Assembly: GCF_004346195.1 (NCBI RefSeq)
Contig: NZ_SMAK01000008.1
Location: 114,361 to 178,360 of the forward strand
Length of the DNA stretch: 64,000 bases
Direction: 5' to 3'
From: Tepidamorphus gemmatus
GTDB lineage: Bacteria > Pseudomonadota > Alphaproteobacteria > Rhizobiales > Tepidamorphaceae
The position numbers were made by a program, and so were the translations under genes. Of this stretch, positions 37,864-48,312 are shown one piece after another (position 1 is the first letter of the stretch; the number at the start of each line of letters is the position of its first letter). The notes under the pieces were generated by a model. It was not told the origin of the DNA. It made no database searches and saw nothing but the letters and a program-made list of their open reading frames with translations.

Positions 37864-38805
37864 TCAGTAGCCGCGCTGGCGGTCGACGACGTTTTCGAGC
37901 GGCCGACCCGCTTCGTAGTTGGCGATCTGACGAAGGATCTCACGGCAGATCGTGTCCGGATCGCTGTCGGCGGCGACATGCGGCGTCACCGTGACCTTCT
38001 GGTGAGTCCAGAACGGGCTCGATGGCGGCAACGGCTCCTCCGCAAAGACATCGAGCGAAGCGGCGGCGAGAATGCCATCTGCGAGCGCGCGCAGGATGTC
38101 CTCCTCGACCTGGAGGCGGCCGCGTCCGGCGTTGATCAGCACCGCGCCGCCCATGTGATTGGTCCGCCGCAGGCCGGACAGCAGTCCGTAGTCGATCATC
38201 GCTTCGGTGTCCGGTGTCAGCGGCAACAACACCACCAGGATGTCCGTCTCCGTCAGGAATGGCACGAGGCCGTCGGTGCCGTGGAAGCAGGCGATATCCG
38301 GAATCTCCTTGGGCGAAGCGCTCCAGCCGGAGACCTTGAATCCAAGGCTGCGCAGCGCCTTCGCCGCGGCCCGGCCCAGCACGCCGAGACCCATAATCCC
38401 GACACCGACCGCGGCCGCCGGTGGCTGATCGAGCGGCGCCCATTGCTTGGCGCGCTGGCTTTCGTCGTAGCGACGCTGCATGCGATGATGCATCAGCACC
38501 TGCAGCACCACCCATTCCGTCATCCGCCCGGTCAGGTCGGGATCGACGATCCGGACCAGCGGTTTGCCCGGCAGCTCGGGATCGCCGAGCAGCGCGTCGA
38601 CTCCAGCACCCAGCGAGAAGATCACCTCGAGATCGGGAAGCCGCGCCAGCAGCCCTTCGGGCGGCTTCCAGCACAGCGCATACCGGATACCCGCGAGATC
38701 CTCGTCGTCAGGCCACACCCGGATCGTCCGATCCGGCGCGAGCCGACGAAGCCGGTCGGCCCAGGCGCTGCGGTCCCAGCCCTGTATCGCCAGAAGCAGG
38801 CTCAT
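37864..38805 (-). CDS. Glyoxylate/hydroxypyruvate reductase (GhrA-like D-2-hydroxyacid dehydrogenase)
   Basis: 313 residues from the ATG at 38805. NAD(P)-binding GIMGLGVLGRAAAKAL lies near 135-150; the catalytic Arg is in INAGRGRLQVEEDI, the Glu in SLDVFAEEPLP and the His in VTPHVAADSDP. The N-terminal VIFSLGAGVDALLGD is typical of GhrA. It likely reduces glyoxylate and hydroxypyruvate; exact substrate range is inferred. Tail-to-tail with the NlpC/P60 gene. Confidence 0.92.
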   Translation of the reverse strand: MSLLLAIQGWDRSAWADRLRRLAPDRTIRVWPDDEDLAGIRYALCWKPPEGLLARLPDLEVIFSLGAGVDALLGDPELPGKPLVRIVDPDLTGRMTEWVVLQVLMHHRMQRRYDESQRAKQWAPLDQPPAAAVGVGIMGLGVLGRAAAKALRSLGFKVSGWSASPKEIPDIACFHGTDGLVPFLTETDILVVLLPLTPDTEAMIDYGLLSGLRRTNHMGGAVLINAGRGRLQVEEDILRALADGILAAASLDVFAEEPLPPSSPFWTHQKVTVTPHVAADSDPDTICREILRQIANYEAGRPLENVVDRQRGY

Positions 38806-38905
38806 CGCGGAAGGTCCGGTTGCGTGGTGCGGATCGTGGTGAAGTCCCGGCTGTACGGCATCGTCGAACGCGCTCTGTTGCACCTTCCCGTTTCAGGGGG
38901 CAAAT

Positions 38906-38935
38906 CGGCGCCGGGCCAGGTCGGAGCCGGCGCCG
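38906..38935 (-). terminator. Hairpin after the yej operon
   Basis: CGGCGCCGG (38906-38914) and CCGGCGCCG (38927-38935) form a perfect 9-bp stem with a 12-base loop, 13 bases after the ATPase stop (38949). A likely terminator of the minus-strand transporter operon, though without a T-run. Confidence 0.5.
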
Positions 38936-38948
38936 CGGCGAGGCCTGG

Positions 38949-40580
38949 CTACTGCGCCACCACTCCCTCCGGCGCCGCCTCGATGTCGAACGCTGCCGCC
39001 ATCAAGGCCTTCGTGTAGTCGGTTTGCGGGGATTCGAAGATCTGGCGGGCCGGTCCCGTCTCCACAACCTTGCCGGCACGCAGGACGATCACGTCGTTGG
39101 CCAGCGCCCGCACGACCTTGAGGTCGTGGCTTATGAACAGATAGGCCAGCCCGTAGCGCCTCTGCAGATCGCGCAGGAGGTCGACGATCTGCGCCTGCAC
39201 GCTCATGTCGAGCGCACTGGTCGGCTCGTCCAGCATGACGAACTTCGGCTTGAGCACCAGCGCCCGGGCGATCGCGATGCGCTGGCGCTGGCCGCCGGAG
39301 AACTCGTGTGGATATCGGTCCATCGTCGCGGCATCGAGCCCGACGTCGGCGAGCGCCTCGGCCACGCGCTGTCGGCGTTGGCGGTAGGACAGTTCCGGCG
39401 CGTGCACCTTCAGCCCTTCGCCAACGATGTCGGCAATCGCCATGCGTGGGCTGAGCGAGCCGTAGGGATCCTGGAAGACGATCTGCATGCGGTCGCGCAG
39501 CTTGCGCATGCGGGCAAAGGAATAGCGATCGATCTCCTGGCCGAGGCAGACGATGCGGCCCTCGCTGGCGATCATCCTGAGCAGGGCGAGGCCGAGCGTC
39601 GTCTTGCCGGAACCGGACTCGCCGACGATGCCGAGCGTCTGCCCCTCGCGCACCCTGACGTCGATGCCGTCGACCGCCTTGATATGGCCGACCACCCGGC
39701 GGAACAGGCCGCGCTTGATCGGGAACCAGACCTTGATGTCGTCGCCCGCCATGATCACCGGCGCGGAAGGGTCCGACTCGGGCGGCTCGCCCTTCGGCTC
39801 GGCGGCGAGCAGATGCCGTGTGTAGGGATGCTGCGGATCGGTGAAGATGCGCTCGGTCGGCCCCTGCTCGACGATTTCCCCGTTGGTCATGACGCACACC
39901 CGGTCGGCAACCTTGCGGACGATACCGAGATCGTGGGTGATCAGCAGGATTGCCATCCCGTGACGCCGCTGCAGCTCCTTCAGGAGCTTGAGGATCTGCG
40001 CCTGCACCGTCACGTCGAGCGCTGTTGTCGGCTCGTCGGCGATCAGCAGATCCGGATCATTGGCAAGCGCCATGGCGATCATCACCCGCTGGCGCTGACC
40101 GCCGGAGAGCTGATGCGGATAGCTCTGCAGCCGGGTTTCGGGATCGGGAATGCCGACCTGGGTCAGCAGTTCGATGACCCGCTTGCGGGTGGCCGTGTCG
40201 GACAGCCCCTGATGGATCTTCAGGATCTCGCCGATCTGCCGCTCGACGGTGTGCAGCGGATTGAGCGAGGTCATCGGCTCCTGAAACACCATCGTGATGT
40301 CGTTGCCGCGCACGCGCCGCAGATCGCGGTCGTCCTCGTCGAGCAGGTTCCTGCCATTGAACAGGATCTGGCCCGAAGGATGCTCGGCGGCCGGGTAGGG
40401 CAGCAGCTTCAGGATCGACAGCGCCGTCACCGACTTGCCCGACCCGGATTCGCCGACGATCGCCAGCGTCTCGCCGCGGGCGATATCGAACGATACCCCG
40501 CGCACCGCATGGGTCACCTTGCCGGCCTGGCGGAAGTCGACGGCGAGGTTGCGGACGCAGAGGAGGGGAGGCGTGGTCAT
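38949..40580 (-). CDS. yejF: Peptide ABC transporter ATP-binding protein (YejF-like, two ATPase domains)
   Basis: 543 residues from the ATG at 40580, a fused pair of Opp/Dpp-type ATPase domains. Domain 1: Walker [16 protein letters not shown], signature [15 protein letters not shown], Walker [13 protein letters not shown]. Domain 2: [42 protein letters not shown]. Each ends with an oligopeptide-transporter C-terminal piece ([25 protein letters not shown]). Partner of the YejB/YejE permeases directly upstream. Yej imports peptides such as microcin C in E. coli; the native substrate here is unknown. Confidence 0.94.
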   Translation of the reverse strand: MTTPPLLCVRNLAVDFRQAGKVTHAVRGVSFDIARGETLAIVGESGSGKSVTALSILKLLPYPAAEHPSGQILFNGRNLLDEDDRDLRRVRGNDITMVFQEPMTSLNPLHTVERQIGEILKIHQGLSDTATRKRVIELLTQVGIPDPETRLQSYPHQLSGGQRQRVMIAMALANDPDLLIADEPTTALDVTVQAQILKLLKELQRRHGMAILLITHDLGIVRKVADRVCVMTNGEIVEQGPTERIFTDPQHPYTRHLLAAEPKGEPPESDPSAPVIMAGDDIKVWFPIKRGLFRRVVGHIKAVDGIDVRVREGQTLGIVGESGSGKTTLGLALLRMIASEGRIVCLGQEIDRYSFARMRKLRDRMQIVFQDPYGSLSPRMAIADIVGEGLKVHAPELSYRQRRQRVAEALADVGLDAATMDRYPHEFSGGQRQRIAIARALVLKPKFVMLDEPTSALDMSVQAQIVDLLRDLQRRYGLAYLFISHDLKVVRALANDVIVLRAGKVVETGPARQIFESPQTDYTKALMAAAFDIEAAPEGVVAQ

Positions 40581-40590
40581 GGAGTGCCCC

Positions 40591-41757
40591 TCATCTGAAC
40601 GTCTTCCTGGGGTCGAAGGCGTCACGCACGGCTTCCCCGACGAAGATCAGCAGGCTGAGCATGATGGCGATGACGAAGAAACCGGTCAGCCCGAGCCACG
40701 GCGCCTGCAGATTCGACTTGCCTTGTGCGAGCAGTTCGCCGAGCGACGGCGAACCCGGTGGCAGACCGAAGCCGAGGAAGTCGAGGGAGGTCAGCGTCGT
40801 GATCGAGCCGTTCAGGATGAACGGCATGAAGGTCAGCGTCGCCACCATCGCATTGGGCAGCAGGTGACGGAACATGATGGTGGTATCGCGCACGCCGAGT
40901 GCGCGTGCTGCGGCGATGTACTCGAAATTGCGTCCGCGCAGGAATTCCGCCCGTACCACTCCGACGAGCGCCACCCAGGAGAACAGCAGGAGGATGCCGA
41001 GCAGGATCCAGAAGCTCGGTTCGATCACCGCCGCAATGATGATCAGCAGGTAGAGCGAGGGGATCGACGTCCAGATTTCCAGGAACCTCTGGAAGATGAG
41101 GTCGGTCCATCCGCCGAAATAGCCCTGGACCGCGCCGGCGGTGACGCCGATTATGGAGGAGATCACGGTCAGTATCAGCCCGAACAGCACCGAGATGCGG
41201 AAGCCGTAGATGGTGCGGGCGACCACGTCGCGGGCCTGGTCGTCGGTGCCGAGCCAGTGCCAGTTGCCGAGCGTGCAGTTGACGTCGTTGACCCCGTCGG
41301 GATAGCCGGCGCACCGTTCCTCCAGGCTCATCAGCCAGAACGGCGGTGCCGGTGCCGGCACCGGGATCTCGTTGTCCACGGTCCGATACGAGTAGCGTAT
41401 CGGCGGCCACAGGATCCAGCCGCCGCCCTCCCGGATCAGATCCTGGACAAAGGGATCGCGGTAATCGGCCTCCGTCTCGAAGTCGCCGCCGAAGGCTGTC
41501 TCCGGATAGAAGGTGAAGATCGGCGTGTAGTAGCTGCCGTCGTAGCGGATCAGGATCGGCTTGTCGTTGGCGAGAAACTCGGCGAACAGGCTGAGCCCGA
41601 ACAGCGTAAGGAACACCCAGAACGCCCAGTAGCCGCGCCGGTGCGCCTTGAAGTTCTCGAGCCGCCGGCGGTTGATCGGCGACAGCGCGAATCGGCTGTA
41701 GGGCGGCGCGGCCGACGTCTCGTCGCGCGGCAGGGTCTCGGTAACGGCCTTCTCCAC
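40591..41757 (-). CDS. yejE: Peptide ABC transporter permease YejE-like
   Basis: 388 residues. N-terminal cytoplasmic part with SPINRRRLENFKAHRRGYWA, one membrane segment, a long periplasmic domain (about 65-185, containing YDGSYYTPIFTFYPETAFGG and the Cys-containing CAGYPDGVNDVNCTLGNWHW), then five permease segments. The EAA loop is EYIAAARALGVRDTTIMFRH. This large N-terminal insertion is characteristic of YejE rather than OppC. Confidence 0.94.
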   Translation of the reverse strand: MEKAVTETLPRDETSAAPPYSRFALSPINRRRLENFKAHRRGYWAFWVFLTLFGLSLFAEFLANDKPILIRYDGSYYTPIFTFYPETAFGGDFETEADYRDPFVQDLIREGGGWILWPPIRYSYRTVDNEIPVPAPAPPFWLMSLEERCAGYPDGVNDVNCTLGNWHWLGTDDQARDVVARTIYGFRISVLFGLILTVISSIIGVTAGAVQGYFGGWTDLIFQRFLEIWTSIPSLYLLIIIAAVIEPSFWILLGILLLFSWVALVGVVRAEFLRGRNFEYIAAARALGVRDTTIMFRHLLPNAMVATLTFMPFILNGSITTLTSLDFLGFGLPPGSPSLGELLAQGKSNLQAPWLGLTGFFVIAIMLSLLIFVGEAVRDAFDPRKTFR

Positions 41758-41760
41758 CGC

Positions 41761-42870
41761 TCACACCTCCCGCGTCTCGAAGTCGATGCGCGGATCGACC
41801 CAGGTGTAGGTCAGGTCGGAGATGAGGTTCACGAGCAACCCCATCAGCGAGAAGATGTAGAGGGTCGCGAACACCACGGGATAGTCGCGGTTGACGATCG
41901 ATTCGAAGGACAGGAGCCCGAGCCCGTCGAGCGAGAAGATCGTCTCGATCAGGAGCGAGCCGGCGAAGAAGGCCGAGATGAATGCCCCGGGGAATCCGGC
42001 GATGATGATCAGCATGGCATTGCGGAACACGTGCCCGTAGAGCACCTGCCGCTCGGTGAGTCCCTTCATCCGCGCGGTCTGGACGTACTGCTTGCGGATC
42101 TCGTCCAGAAACGAGTTCTTGGTCAGCAGTGTCGTGGTGGCGAAGGCGCCGAGCGACATGGCGATGATTGGCAGGGTCATGTGCCAGAGATAGTCGAGGA
42201 TCTTCGAGTACCAGGGCAGCTGGTGCCAGTTGTCGGAGACCAGACCGCGCAGCGGGAACCAGTCGAGGAAGCTGCCGCCCGCGAACAGGACGATGAGCAG
42301 GACCGCGAACAGGAAGCCGGGGATGGCGTAACCGATGATGACGATGGCACTGGTCCATGTGTCGAATCGGCTGCCGTCGCGCACCGCCTTGCTGATGCCC
42401 AGCGGGATCGAGACCATGTATGAGATCAGCGTCATCCACAGGCCGAGCGAGATCGACACCGGCAGCTTCTCGATGATCAGGTCGATGACCGAGATGTCGC
42501 GGAAGTAGCTCTGGCCGAAGTCGAACCGGATGTAGTTCCACAGCATCATGCCGAAGCGCTCGTAGGCCGGCTTGTCGAAGCCGTACTGGCGCTCGAGCTG
42601 GCGGATGAACTCCGGATCGAGACCCTGGGCGCCGCGATAGGTCGACTGGACGGAATCGGCGGCTCCGGCGGCGGCGCCCGGTCCGCCGATGTCGCCGCCG
42701 GCGCCACCGCCGATGCGGGCGGTCGCCGCGACATCCGTGCCCTGCAGCTGGGCGATCACGCGCTCGATCGGGCCGCCGGGCGCGAACTGCACGATGACGA
42801 AGGAAACCAGCATGATCCCGAACACCGTCGGGATCATCAGCAACAGGCGTCGCAGGATGTATGCGCCCAT
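41761..42870 (-). CDS. yejB: Peptide ABC transporter permease YejB-like
   Basis: 369 residues starting [20 protein letters not shown], the OppB/YejB beginning. A Gly/Ala-rich insert ([19 protein letters not shown]) sits in the first periplasmic loop, where YejB proteins carry extra sequence. The EAA loop is [20 protein letters not shown]. About six membrane segments. It lies three bases after the binding protein and three before yejE on the same strand. Confidence 0.94.
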   Translation of the reverse strand: MGAYILRRLLLMIPTVFGIMLVSFVIVQFAPGGPIERVIAQLQGTDVAATARIGGGAGGDIGGPGAAAGAADSVQSTYRGAQGLDPEFIRQLERQYGFDKPAYERFGMMLWNYIRFDFGQSYFRDISVIDLIIEKLPVSISLGLWMTLISYMVSIPLGISKAVRDGSRFDTWTSAIVIIGYAIPGFLFAVLLIVLFAGGSFLDWFPLRGLVSDNWHQLPWYSKILDYLWHMTLPIIAMSLGAFATTTLLTKNSFLDEIRKQYVQTARMKGLTERQVLYGHVFRNAMLIIIAGFPGAFISAFFAGSLLIETIFSLDGLGLLSFESIVNRDYPVVFATLYIFSLMGLLVNLISDLTYTWVDPRIDFETREV

Positions 42871-42873
42871 CCG

Positions 42874-44727
42874 TCAGTCTCCCAGTCCCAGGGCCCGGGC
42901 GCGCTCGGCATCAACCCACCAGGTCTGCAGTACGCCGAGCCCATAGGTCGGCTTCTGCTCCGGCCGTTCATAGATGTTCCAGCAGGCGATATTGTGTTCG
43001 GCCTTGTACCAGTGCGGGATCCAGTAGCGACCGGCCCTCAGGACCCGGTCCAGCGCGCGGGCGGCCGTCACCATTTCCGCGCGCGTTCCCGCATTGATGA
43101 CCGCATCGGTCAGCGCGTCTATGGCCGGGCTGCGGATGCCGGACAGGTTGCGTGAGCCCTCGACCTCGGCCATCGAGCTCGCCCAGAACTGCTTGATGGC
43201 TTCGCCCGGCGTCGGCGACAGGGAATAGCGCTGCGGCACGATATCGAAATCGAAGGAATTCATGCGGCTCTGGAACTGTGCCGGGTCGACGGTGCGCGAA
43301 ATGGCGTCGATGCCGAGCAGGCGCAGATTGCGTATATAGGGCTGGACGATTCGCTCGAACGAGGGATCCCGGTCGAGGAACTCGATGCGCATCACCTCGC
43401 CGTCGGCGTTTCTCAGAACGCCCTGCTCGACGGTCCATCCGGCCTCGCGCAGCAGCCAGGCCGCCTGGCGCAGCAGCCGTCGGTCCTGACCCGATCCGTC
43501 CGAGACGGGCGGCGAATACGGCTCGCCGAACACCTCGTCGGGAACTTCGCCGCGCCACGGCTCCAGCAGGGCGAGCTCCGCTGCGTCCGGAAGCCCCTCG
43601 GCCATCATGTCCGATTTCTGGAAGAAGCTGTGGGTGCGCTTGTAGAGGCCGAAGAACAGCGTGCGGTTGGTCCACTCGAAATCGAAGGCGCAGATCAGCG
43701 CCTCGCGAACCCGCGGATCGGCGAACTTTGCCCGGCGGGTATTGATGAACCACCCCTGGGCCCCCGAAGGGGTGTCGTCGGGCAGCGTGATCCGCACCAC
43801 CCGTCCGTCGGCGACCGCCGGGAAATCATATCCCGTCGACCAGGTTCGCGCGGTGAACTCCTCCCGGAACAGGTACTGGCCGGCCTTGAACGCTTCGAAG
43901 GCGACGTCACGGTCGCGGTAGAACTCGAAGCGGATGATGCGGAAATTGTGCTGGCCGCGCACGACCGGGAGATCTGCCGCCCAGTAGTCCTCGACCCGCT
44001 CGTACTCGATGAATCGTCCGGCGCCGAAGCGACCGACCTTGTAGGGGCCCGAGGCCATCGGCGGCTCCATGGTCGTCGCGTCGAACGGGCGGCTCTGGTA
44101 GTATGCCTTGGAGATGATCGGCAGGCCGGCCACGGTGAAGGCGAGATCGCGCGATTGCCGGCCTGAGAAGCGGACCTCCACCTCCGAGGCCCCGATCGCC
44201 TCGGCCGCCTCCATCTCGCGGATGGTCTGGCTGATGATCGGATGGCCCTGTGCCTTAAGTGTCGTCAGGGAGAAGGCGACATCCTCTGCCGTCAGCGCCG
44301 TCCCGTCGTGCCAGCGCGCTTCGGGGCGCAGATGGAAGCGATAGGTGTTCCCGTCCGCCGATATCTCGACGCTTTCCGCCACGAGACCGTACATCGCGTC
44401 CGGCTCGTCGAGCGCACGCACCATCAGGCTGTCGAAGATCATGTCGAGGCCGACCGGAGCATCGCCGCGCAGGATCAGCGTATTGAGCGAGTTGAAGGTC
44501 TGCGGGTTCTGATTGAAGGCCCAACTCGACGGTACCAGCGACAGCACACCGCCCTTTGGCGCATCTGGATTGACATAATCGAAGGCGGTGAATCCCTCCG
44601 GGTACTTCAGGTCTCCGAACACCGACATGCCGTGCCGCCGTCCGGTGGCGGCTGTCGACCGGCACGGCAGCAGCGGCGACAGGCACACGGCGGCACCCGC
44701 CGTCAGCACGTCACGACGGGACAGCAT
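42874..44727 (-). CDS. yejA: Peptide-binding protein of the Yej transporter, Tat-type signal
   Basis: 617 residues from the ATG at 44727. The start MLSRRDVLTAGAAVCLSPLL has a twin-arginine motif (SRRDVL), so export of a folded protein by Tat is likely. The mature protein is SBP_bac_5: FGDLKYPEGFTAFDYVNPDA and GTALTAEDVAFSLTTLKAQG. It ends WWVDAERARALGL. A paralogue lies directly upstream, and the two are roughly similar throughout (same FDYVNPDAPKGGV and DYWAADLPV blocks). Confidence 0.93.
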   Translation of the reverse strand: MLSRRDVLTAGAAVCLSPLLPCRSTAATGRRHGMSVFGDLKYPEGFTAFDYVNPDAPKGGVLSLVPSSWAFNQNPQTFNSLNTLILRGDAPVGLDMIFDSLMVRALDEPDAMYGLVAESVEISADGNTYRFHLRPEARWHDGTALTAEDVAFSLTTLKAQGHPIISQTIREMEAAEAIGASEVEVRFSGRQSRDLAFTVAGLPIISKAYYQSRPFDATTMEPPMASGPYKVGRFGAGRFIEYERVEDYWAADLPVVRGQHNFRIIRFEFYRDRDVAFEAFKAGQYLFREEFTARTWSTGYDFPAVADGRVVRITLPDDTPSGAQGWFINTRRAKFADPRVREALICAFDFEWTNRTLFFGLYKRTHSFFQKSDMMAEGLPDAAELALLEPWRGEVPDEVFGEPYSPPVSDGSGQDRRLLRQAAWLLREAGWTVEQGVLRNADGEVMRIEFLDRDPSFERIVQPYIRNLRLLGIDAISRTVDPAQFQSRMNSFDFDIVPQRYSLSPTPGEAIKQFWASSMAEVEGSRNLSGIRSPAIDALTDAVINAGTRAEMVTAARALDRVLRAGRYWIPHWYKAEHNIACWNIYERPEQKPTYGLGVLQTWWVDAERARALGLGD

Positions 44728-44746
44728 CGGATGCGTCCCCGTCAAG

Positions 44747-46591
44747 TCAGGACCCCCGGCGGATGCTGGCGGCTTTCTCTGCATCCCACCACCAGGTCGA
44801 GGTGGTGAAGCCGTAGTCCGGCGAGATCTCGGGCAGGCCGAAGCGGTTCCACCGGGCGGTGCGGATGTCGGGGCTGTAGAATTGTGGCACCACATAGTGG
44901 TTCCACAGCAGCACCCGGTCGAGCGCGCGGCTCGCGGCGACGAGGCTTTCGCGGTCCTCGGCGAAGACGATCTTGTCGATCAGGAAATCCACCGCCGGAT
45001 TCTTGATGCCGATAACGTTGCGGCTCCCAACCGCGTCGGCGGCATCCGAACCCCAGAAGTCGCGCTGCTCGTTGCCCGGCGACAGGGACTGGGGAAACAC
45101 CGCGGTGATGATGTCGAAGTCAAAATTGTCGACGCGGTTGCGATACTGCGACGTATCGACCGTGCGGATCGTGGCGCGGATGCCGAGTCGGGCGAGCTGC
45201 TGGACGTAGGGCGCAAGAATGCGCTCCGAATCGGGCTGGTCATTCAGGAACTCCACCTCGAACGGCTCTCCGGTCTGGGTGTTGACCAGCCGGCCGTCAC
45301 GGATCTCCCAGCCTGCCTCGCGCAGGAGCTGCGTCGCAATGCGCAGGTTCTCGCGCACCTTGCGCTGATCGCCGCCGACCGGATTCCGGAATTCCGTGGT
45401 GAACACCTCCGGCGGCACCATGTCGCGGATCTCCTCGAGCAGAGCCAGTTCACGTCCTTCCGGCAGCCCGGTTGCGGCAAGCTCGGAGTTCTCGAAGAAG
45501 CTGTTGGTGCGCTCGTACTGGCCGTAGAAGATGTTGGCGTTGAGCCATTCGAAATCGAAGGCGTAGTTGAAGGCCTGGCGGACCCGCGGATCCTGGAATT
45601 TCGGGCGCCGCAGGTTGAAGGCGAAGGCCTGCATCGGCTCGGCGTTGGCGGTACGGAAGGTCTGCAGGATGACGTCGCCGCGCCGCGCCGCCGGGAAATC
45701 GTAGCCCGTCGCCCAGCGCCGGGCGCTGTTCTCGACACGGAAATCGAACTGGTCGGCCTTGAAAGCCTCCAGCGCCACCGTCGTGTCGCGGAAGTACTCG
45801 AACCGCATCTCGTCGAAATTATGCTGGCCGGCATTGACGGGCAGATCGGCCGCCCAGTAGTCGGGCACGCGCTCGTAGGTGATGGTGCGTCCGGGCTGGA
45901 CCTCCTTGATCCGGTAGGGGCCGGACCCCAGTGGCGGCTCCAGTGTCGAGGCGGTGAAATCGCGCTGACGACCCTGGGCGTCGGTGCCTTCCCAGTAGTG
46001 TTTCGGCAGGATGTAGAGCTGGCCGGTGATCTGCGGCAGTTCGCGGTTTCCGGTCTGGTCGAATCGGAATGTCACCTCCCGTTCGCCCGTCGCCTCGGCG
46101 GAAACGATATTGCGGTAGTAGGCATTGAAGAACGGATGTGATCTCTTCAGGGTGTCGAGACTCCAGATCACGTCATCGACGGTGATCGGCTGGCCGTCGT
46201 GCCAGCGTGCCTTGGGGTTGAGCCGGTAGGTGACCGACGAGTAGTCGTCAGGGTACTTCACCGCCTCGGCGATCAGCCCGTACTCGGAACTCGGCTCGTC
46301 CAGCGCGTTCGACAGCAGCGTGTCGTAGAGAAGGCCGGTGCCGGCCGCGGGAGTGCCCTTCAGGTTGAACGGGTTGAGCGTGTCGAAGGTGCCGACCGTC
46401 GCCTGCCGGAACACGCCGCCCTTCGGCGCGTCCGGATTGACGTAGTCGAAATGGGTGAAGTCGGGCGGATACTTCACCTCGCCGAACAGCGACAGCCCGT
46501 GCTTCCAGCCGTCGTCCTGCGCGACCGCAGCGGTCGCTGTCAGCAGTCCGATCGCCAGTGCGGCGGTCACGCGGCGGATGATGGTCGGCAT
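44747..46591 (-). CDS. Second Yej-type peptide-binding protein, Sec-type signal
   Basis: 614 residues. The signal MPTIIRRVTAALAIGLLTAT ends near AVAQ and lacks the twin-arginine pattern of its neighbour. Mature protein is SBP_bac_5: FGEVKYPPDFTHFDYVNPDA, QPITVDDVIWSLDTLKRSHP, DYWAADLPVNAGQHNFDEM. It is the first gene of the yej operon, separated from its Tat-dependent paralogue by 19 bases. Tandem duplication followed by divergence is the simplest explanation. Confidence 0.93.
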   Translation of the reverse strand: MPTIIRRVTAALAIGLLTATAAVAQDDGWKHGLSLFGEVKYPPDFTHFDYVNPDAPKGGVFRQATVGTFDTLNPFNLKGTPAAGTGLLYDTLLSNALDEPSSEYGLIAEAVKYPDDYSSVTYRLNPKARWHDGQPITVDDVIWSLDTLKRSHPFFNAYYRNIVSAEATGEREVTFRFDQTGNRELPQITGQLYILPKHYWEGTDAQGRQRDFTASTLEPPLGSGPYRIKEVQPGRTITYERVPDYWAADLPVNAGQHNFDEMRFEYFRDTTVALEAFKADQFDFRVENSARRWATGYDFPAARRGDVILQTFRTANAEPMQAFAFNLRRPKFQDPRVRQAFNYAFDFEWLNANIFYGQYERTNSFFENSELAATGLPEGRELALLEEIRDMVPPEVFTTEFRNPVGGDQRKVRENLRIATQLLREAGWEIRDGRLVNTQTGEPFEVEFLNDQPDSERILAPYVQQLARLGIRATIRTVDTSQYRNRVDNFDFDIITAVFPQSLSPGNEQRDFWGSDAADAVGSRNVIGIKNPAVDFLIDKIVFAEDRESLVAASRALDRVLLWNHYVVPQFYSPDIRTARWNRFGLPEISPDYGFTTSTWWWDAEKAASIRRGS

Positions 46592-46701
46592 CTTGCTCGT
46601 GCCCCTCGTGTCTGGAAGTTCGCCCTTAATCTAGCGACTTTCCGAAGGGAAGCACGCAAGTGACCGAAATTTAATCCGATGAAGCCGGCGCCGGAACGAC
46701 A

Positions 46702-46731
46702 GCGCCCGCCGCGACGTCGTCGGGCGGGCGC
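46702..46731 (-). terminator. Terminator-like hairpin after the cytochrome c gene
   Basis: GCGCCCGCC (46702-46710), 12-base loop, GGCGGGCGC (46723-46731): a perfect 9-bp stem 40 bases after the cytochrome gene's stop on the minus strand. The rest of the 46592-46771 gap holds the yej operon's leader region and no gene. Confidence 0.5.
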
Positions 46732-46771
46732 ACCTTCGCCACGGTCGATCCGTCCCTTGGGCGGTCGCCGG

Positions 46772-47389
46772 CTACTGGGTCGTGGGCGGCGCGGCGGTCT
46801 CGGCTGCCGCCGGCGCCCCGCCCGAACCTGCCGCGTCGTCGGCCGCGGGGAACGGAACCGGGTTGGAGGACAGCGTCTGGAGGTAGGCGAGCAGATCGGC
46901 CCGCTCGTCGGCGCGGCGCAGCCCCGCGAAGGCCATCGCGGTTCCCGGCATGAACTCGCGCGGATTGGCGAGGAAGTGGTCCAGGTTCTCGTAGGTCCAG
47001 GTGTTGCCTTCGGCGTTCACGTGCTCCCGCATCGCGGCGGAATAGGAAAAGCCTTCATGCGATGCGATGGTTCGGCCGACAATCTCCCACAGGTTCGGGC
47101 CGACCTTGTTGGCACCGCCCTCGTCGAAGGTGTGGCAGGCGACGCACTTGCGGGCCTGAGCCTCGCCGCGCTGGACGTCGGCTGAGGCGAGCAGCACGCC
47201 GAGCGGAACGACCTCCTCGGCCTCGGCTTCGGCCTCGCCGGCCTCTTCCTCTGCAACGGCAACCTCATAGCCGGGCTTCTCGGGGGTGTGCGCCGTGTAG
47301 AGCTCTTCGGCCAGGATGCTGACCCCGAGGGTCACGAGCAGGGTGAGCAGGATGGCCCCTGCGAACTTGTTGAATTCGAAACTGTCCAT
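46772..47389 (-). CDS. Membrane-anchored c-type cytochrome (CycM-like)
   Basis: 205 residues from the ATG at 47389. A single N-terminal anchor (about 10-27, FAGAILLTLLVTLGVSILAE) is followed by a very acidic linker (EEEAGEAEAEAEE, about 47-59), then the heme domain with CVACH (Cys82, Cys85, His86) and PGTAMAF with the axial Met near 152. A Pro/Ala-rich tail ends the protein. Such CycM-type cytochromes pass electrons from complex III to oxidases. It is divergent from kdsB. Confidence 0.93.
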   Translation of the reverse strand: MDSFEFNKFAGAILLTLLVTLGVSILAEELYTAHTPEKPGYEVAVAEEEAGEAEAEAEEVVPLGVLLASADVQRGEAQARKCVACHTFDEGGANKVGPNLWEIVGRTIASHEGFSYSAAMREHVNAEGNTWTYENLDHFLANPREFMPGTAMAFAGLRRADERADLLAYLQTLSSNPVPFPAADDAAGSGGAPAAAETAAPPTTQ

Positions 47390-47549
47390 TCGCCGGCCGC
47401 TCCAGGCTCTTCTGCATCTCGGGGAGCGCCCCCTCGAGGGGGCGCGAGGGTATGGAAAGCTGGGCAACTGATACTCGCAATTGCCGGAAAAACGCAACAT
47501 CTATAAAGGAGCCGGCGCGGCTATTCCGCCGCCTCGACGGAAGGTTCGC

Positions 47550-48284
47550 ATGCCGGCTCTCGTCCTCATTCCCGCCCGCATGGCCTCGCAGCGGCTGCCG
47601 GGCAAGCCGCTTGCGGACATCTGCGGCAAGCCGATGATCGTGCACGTCATGGAACGGGCGGCGGCAGCGGCGATCGGTCCGGTGCATGTCGCCACCGACA
47701 GTGCCGAGATCGCCGCCGCGGTGACCGCGGCCGGCGGGTCCGCCGTACTGACCCGGCCCGACCATCCCTCGGGTTCCGACCGCATCGACGAGGCGCTCGG
47801 CCGCCTCGACGCCGCGGGAAACGTCGATGTCGTGGTCAATGTCCAGGGTGACCTGCCGACGGTCGATCCGGCGATCATCCGGGCCGCTTACGCGCTGATG
47901 TCCGACCCGGCAGTGGACCTCGGCACGCTGTGTACCGAGATCGTGCGTGAGGAGGAGCGCGACAATCCGAACGTGGTCAAGCTGATCGGCACCGAGGTGG
48001 AGCCCGGCCGGATGCGCGCCCTCTACTTCACCCGCGCCACGGCGCCGTGGGGGCCGGGACCGCTCTACCATCACATCGGACTCTATGCGTGGCGGCGCGA
48101 CGCTCTGTCGCGCTTCGTGGGGCTGCCGCCCTCGCCGCTGGAGACCCGCGAGAAGCTCGAGCAGCTGAGGGCGCTGGAGGCCGGAATGCGAATCGATGCG
48201 GCCCGCGTTGACACCGTTCCGCTCGGTGTCGATACTCCGGCCGATCTTGAGCGGGCGCGTGCGCTGCTCTCGGCAGGGCGCTGA
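47550..48284 (+). CDS. kdsB: 3-deoxy-manno-octulosonate cytidylyltransferase
   Basis: Activates Kdo with CTP for LPS core synthesis. 244 residues from the ATG at 47550. [20 protein letters not shown] is the nucleotide-binding start; [17 protein letters not shown] and [13 protein letters not shown] follow the family pattern, and [12 protein letters not shown] ends it. Presence of kdsB implies an LPS-bearing outer membrane. pheA follows 28 bases later. Confidence 0.96.
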   Translation: MPALVLIPARMASQRLPGKPLADICGKPMIVHVMERAAAAAIGPVHVATDSAEIAAAVTAAGGSAVLTRPDHPSGSDRIDEALGRLDAAGNVDVVVNVQGDLPTVDPAIIRAAYALMSDPAVDLGTLCTEIVREEERDNPNVVKLIGTEVEPGRMRALYFTRATAPWGPGPLYHHIGLYAWRRDALSRFVGLPPSPLETREKLEQLRALEAGMRIDAARVDTVPLGVDTPADLERARALLSAGR

Positions 48285-48312
48285 TTTCCCATACTTTGCA
48301 GGATGTTGTGAG

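Noticed and set aside
40435..42423. A 662-codon plus-strand open frame across the yej permeases
   Set aside because: Antisense to yejB/yejE, full of charged low-complexity sequence, no motifs.
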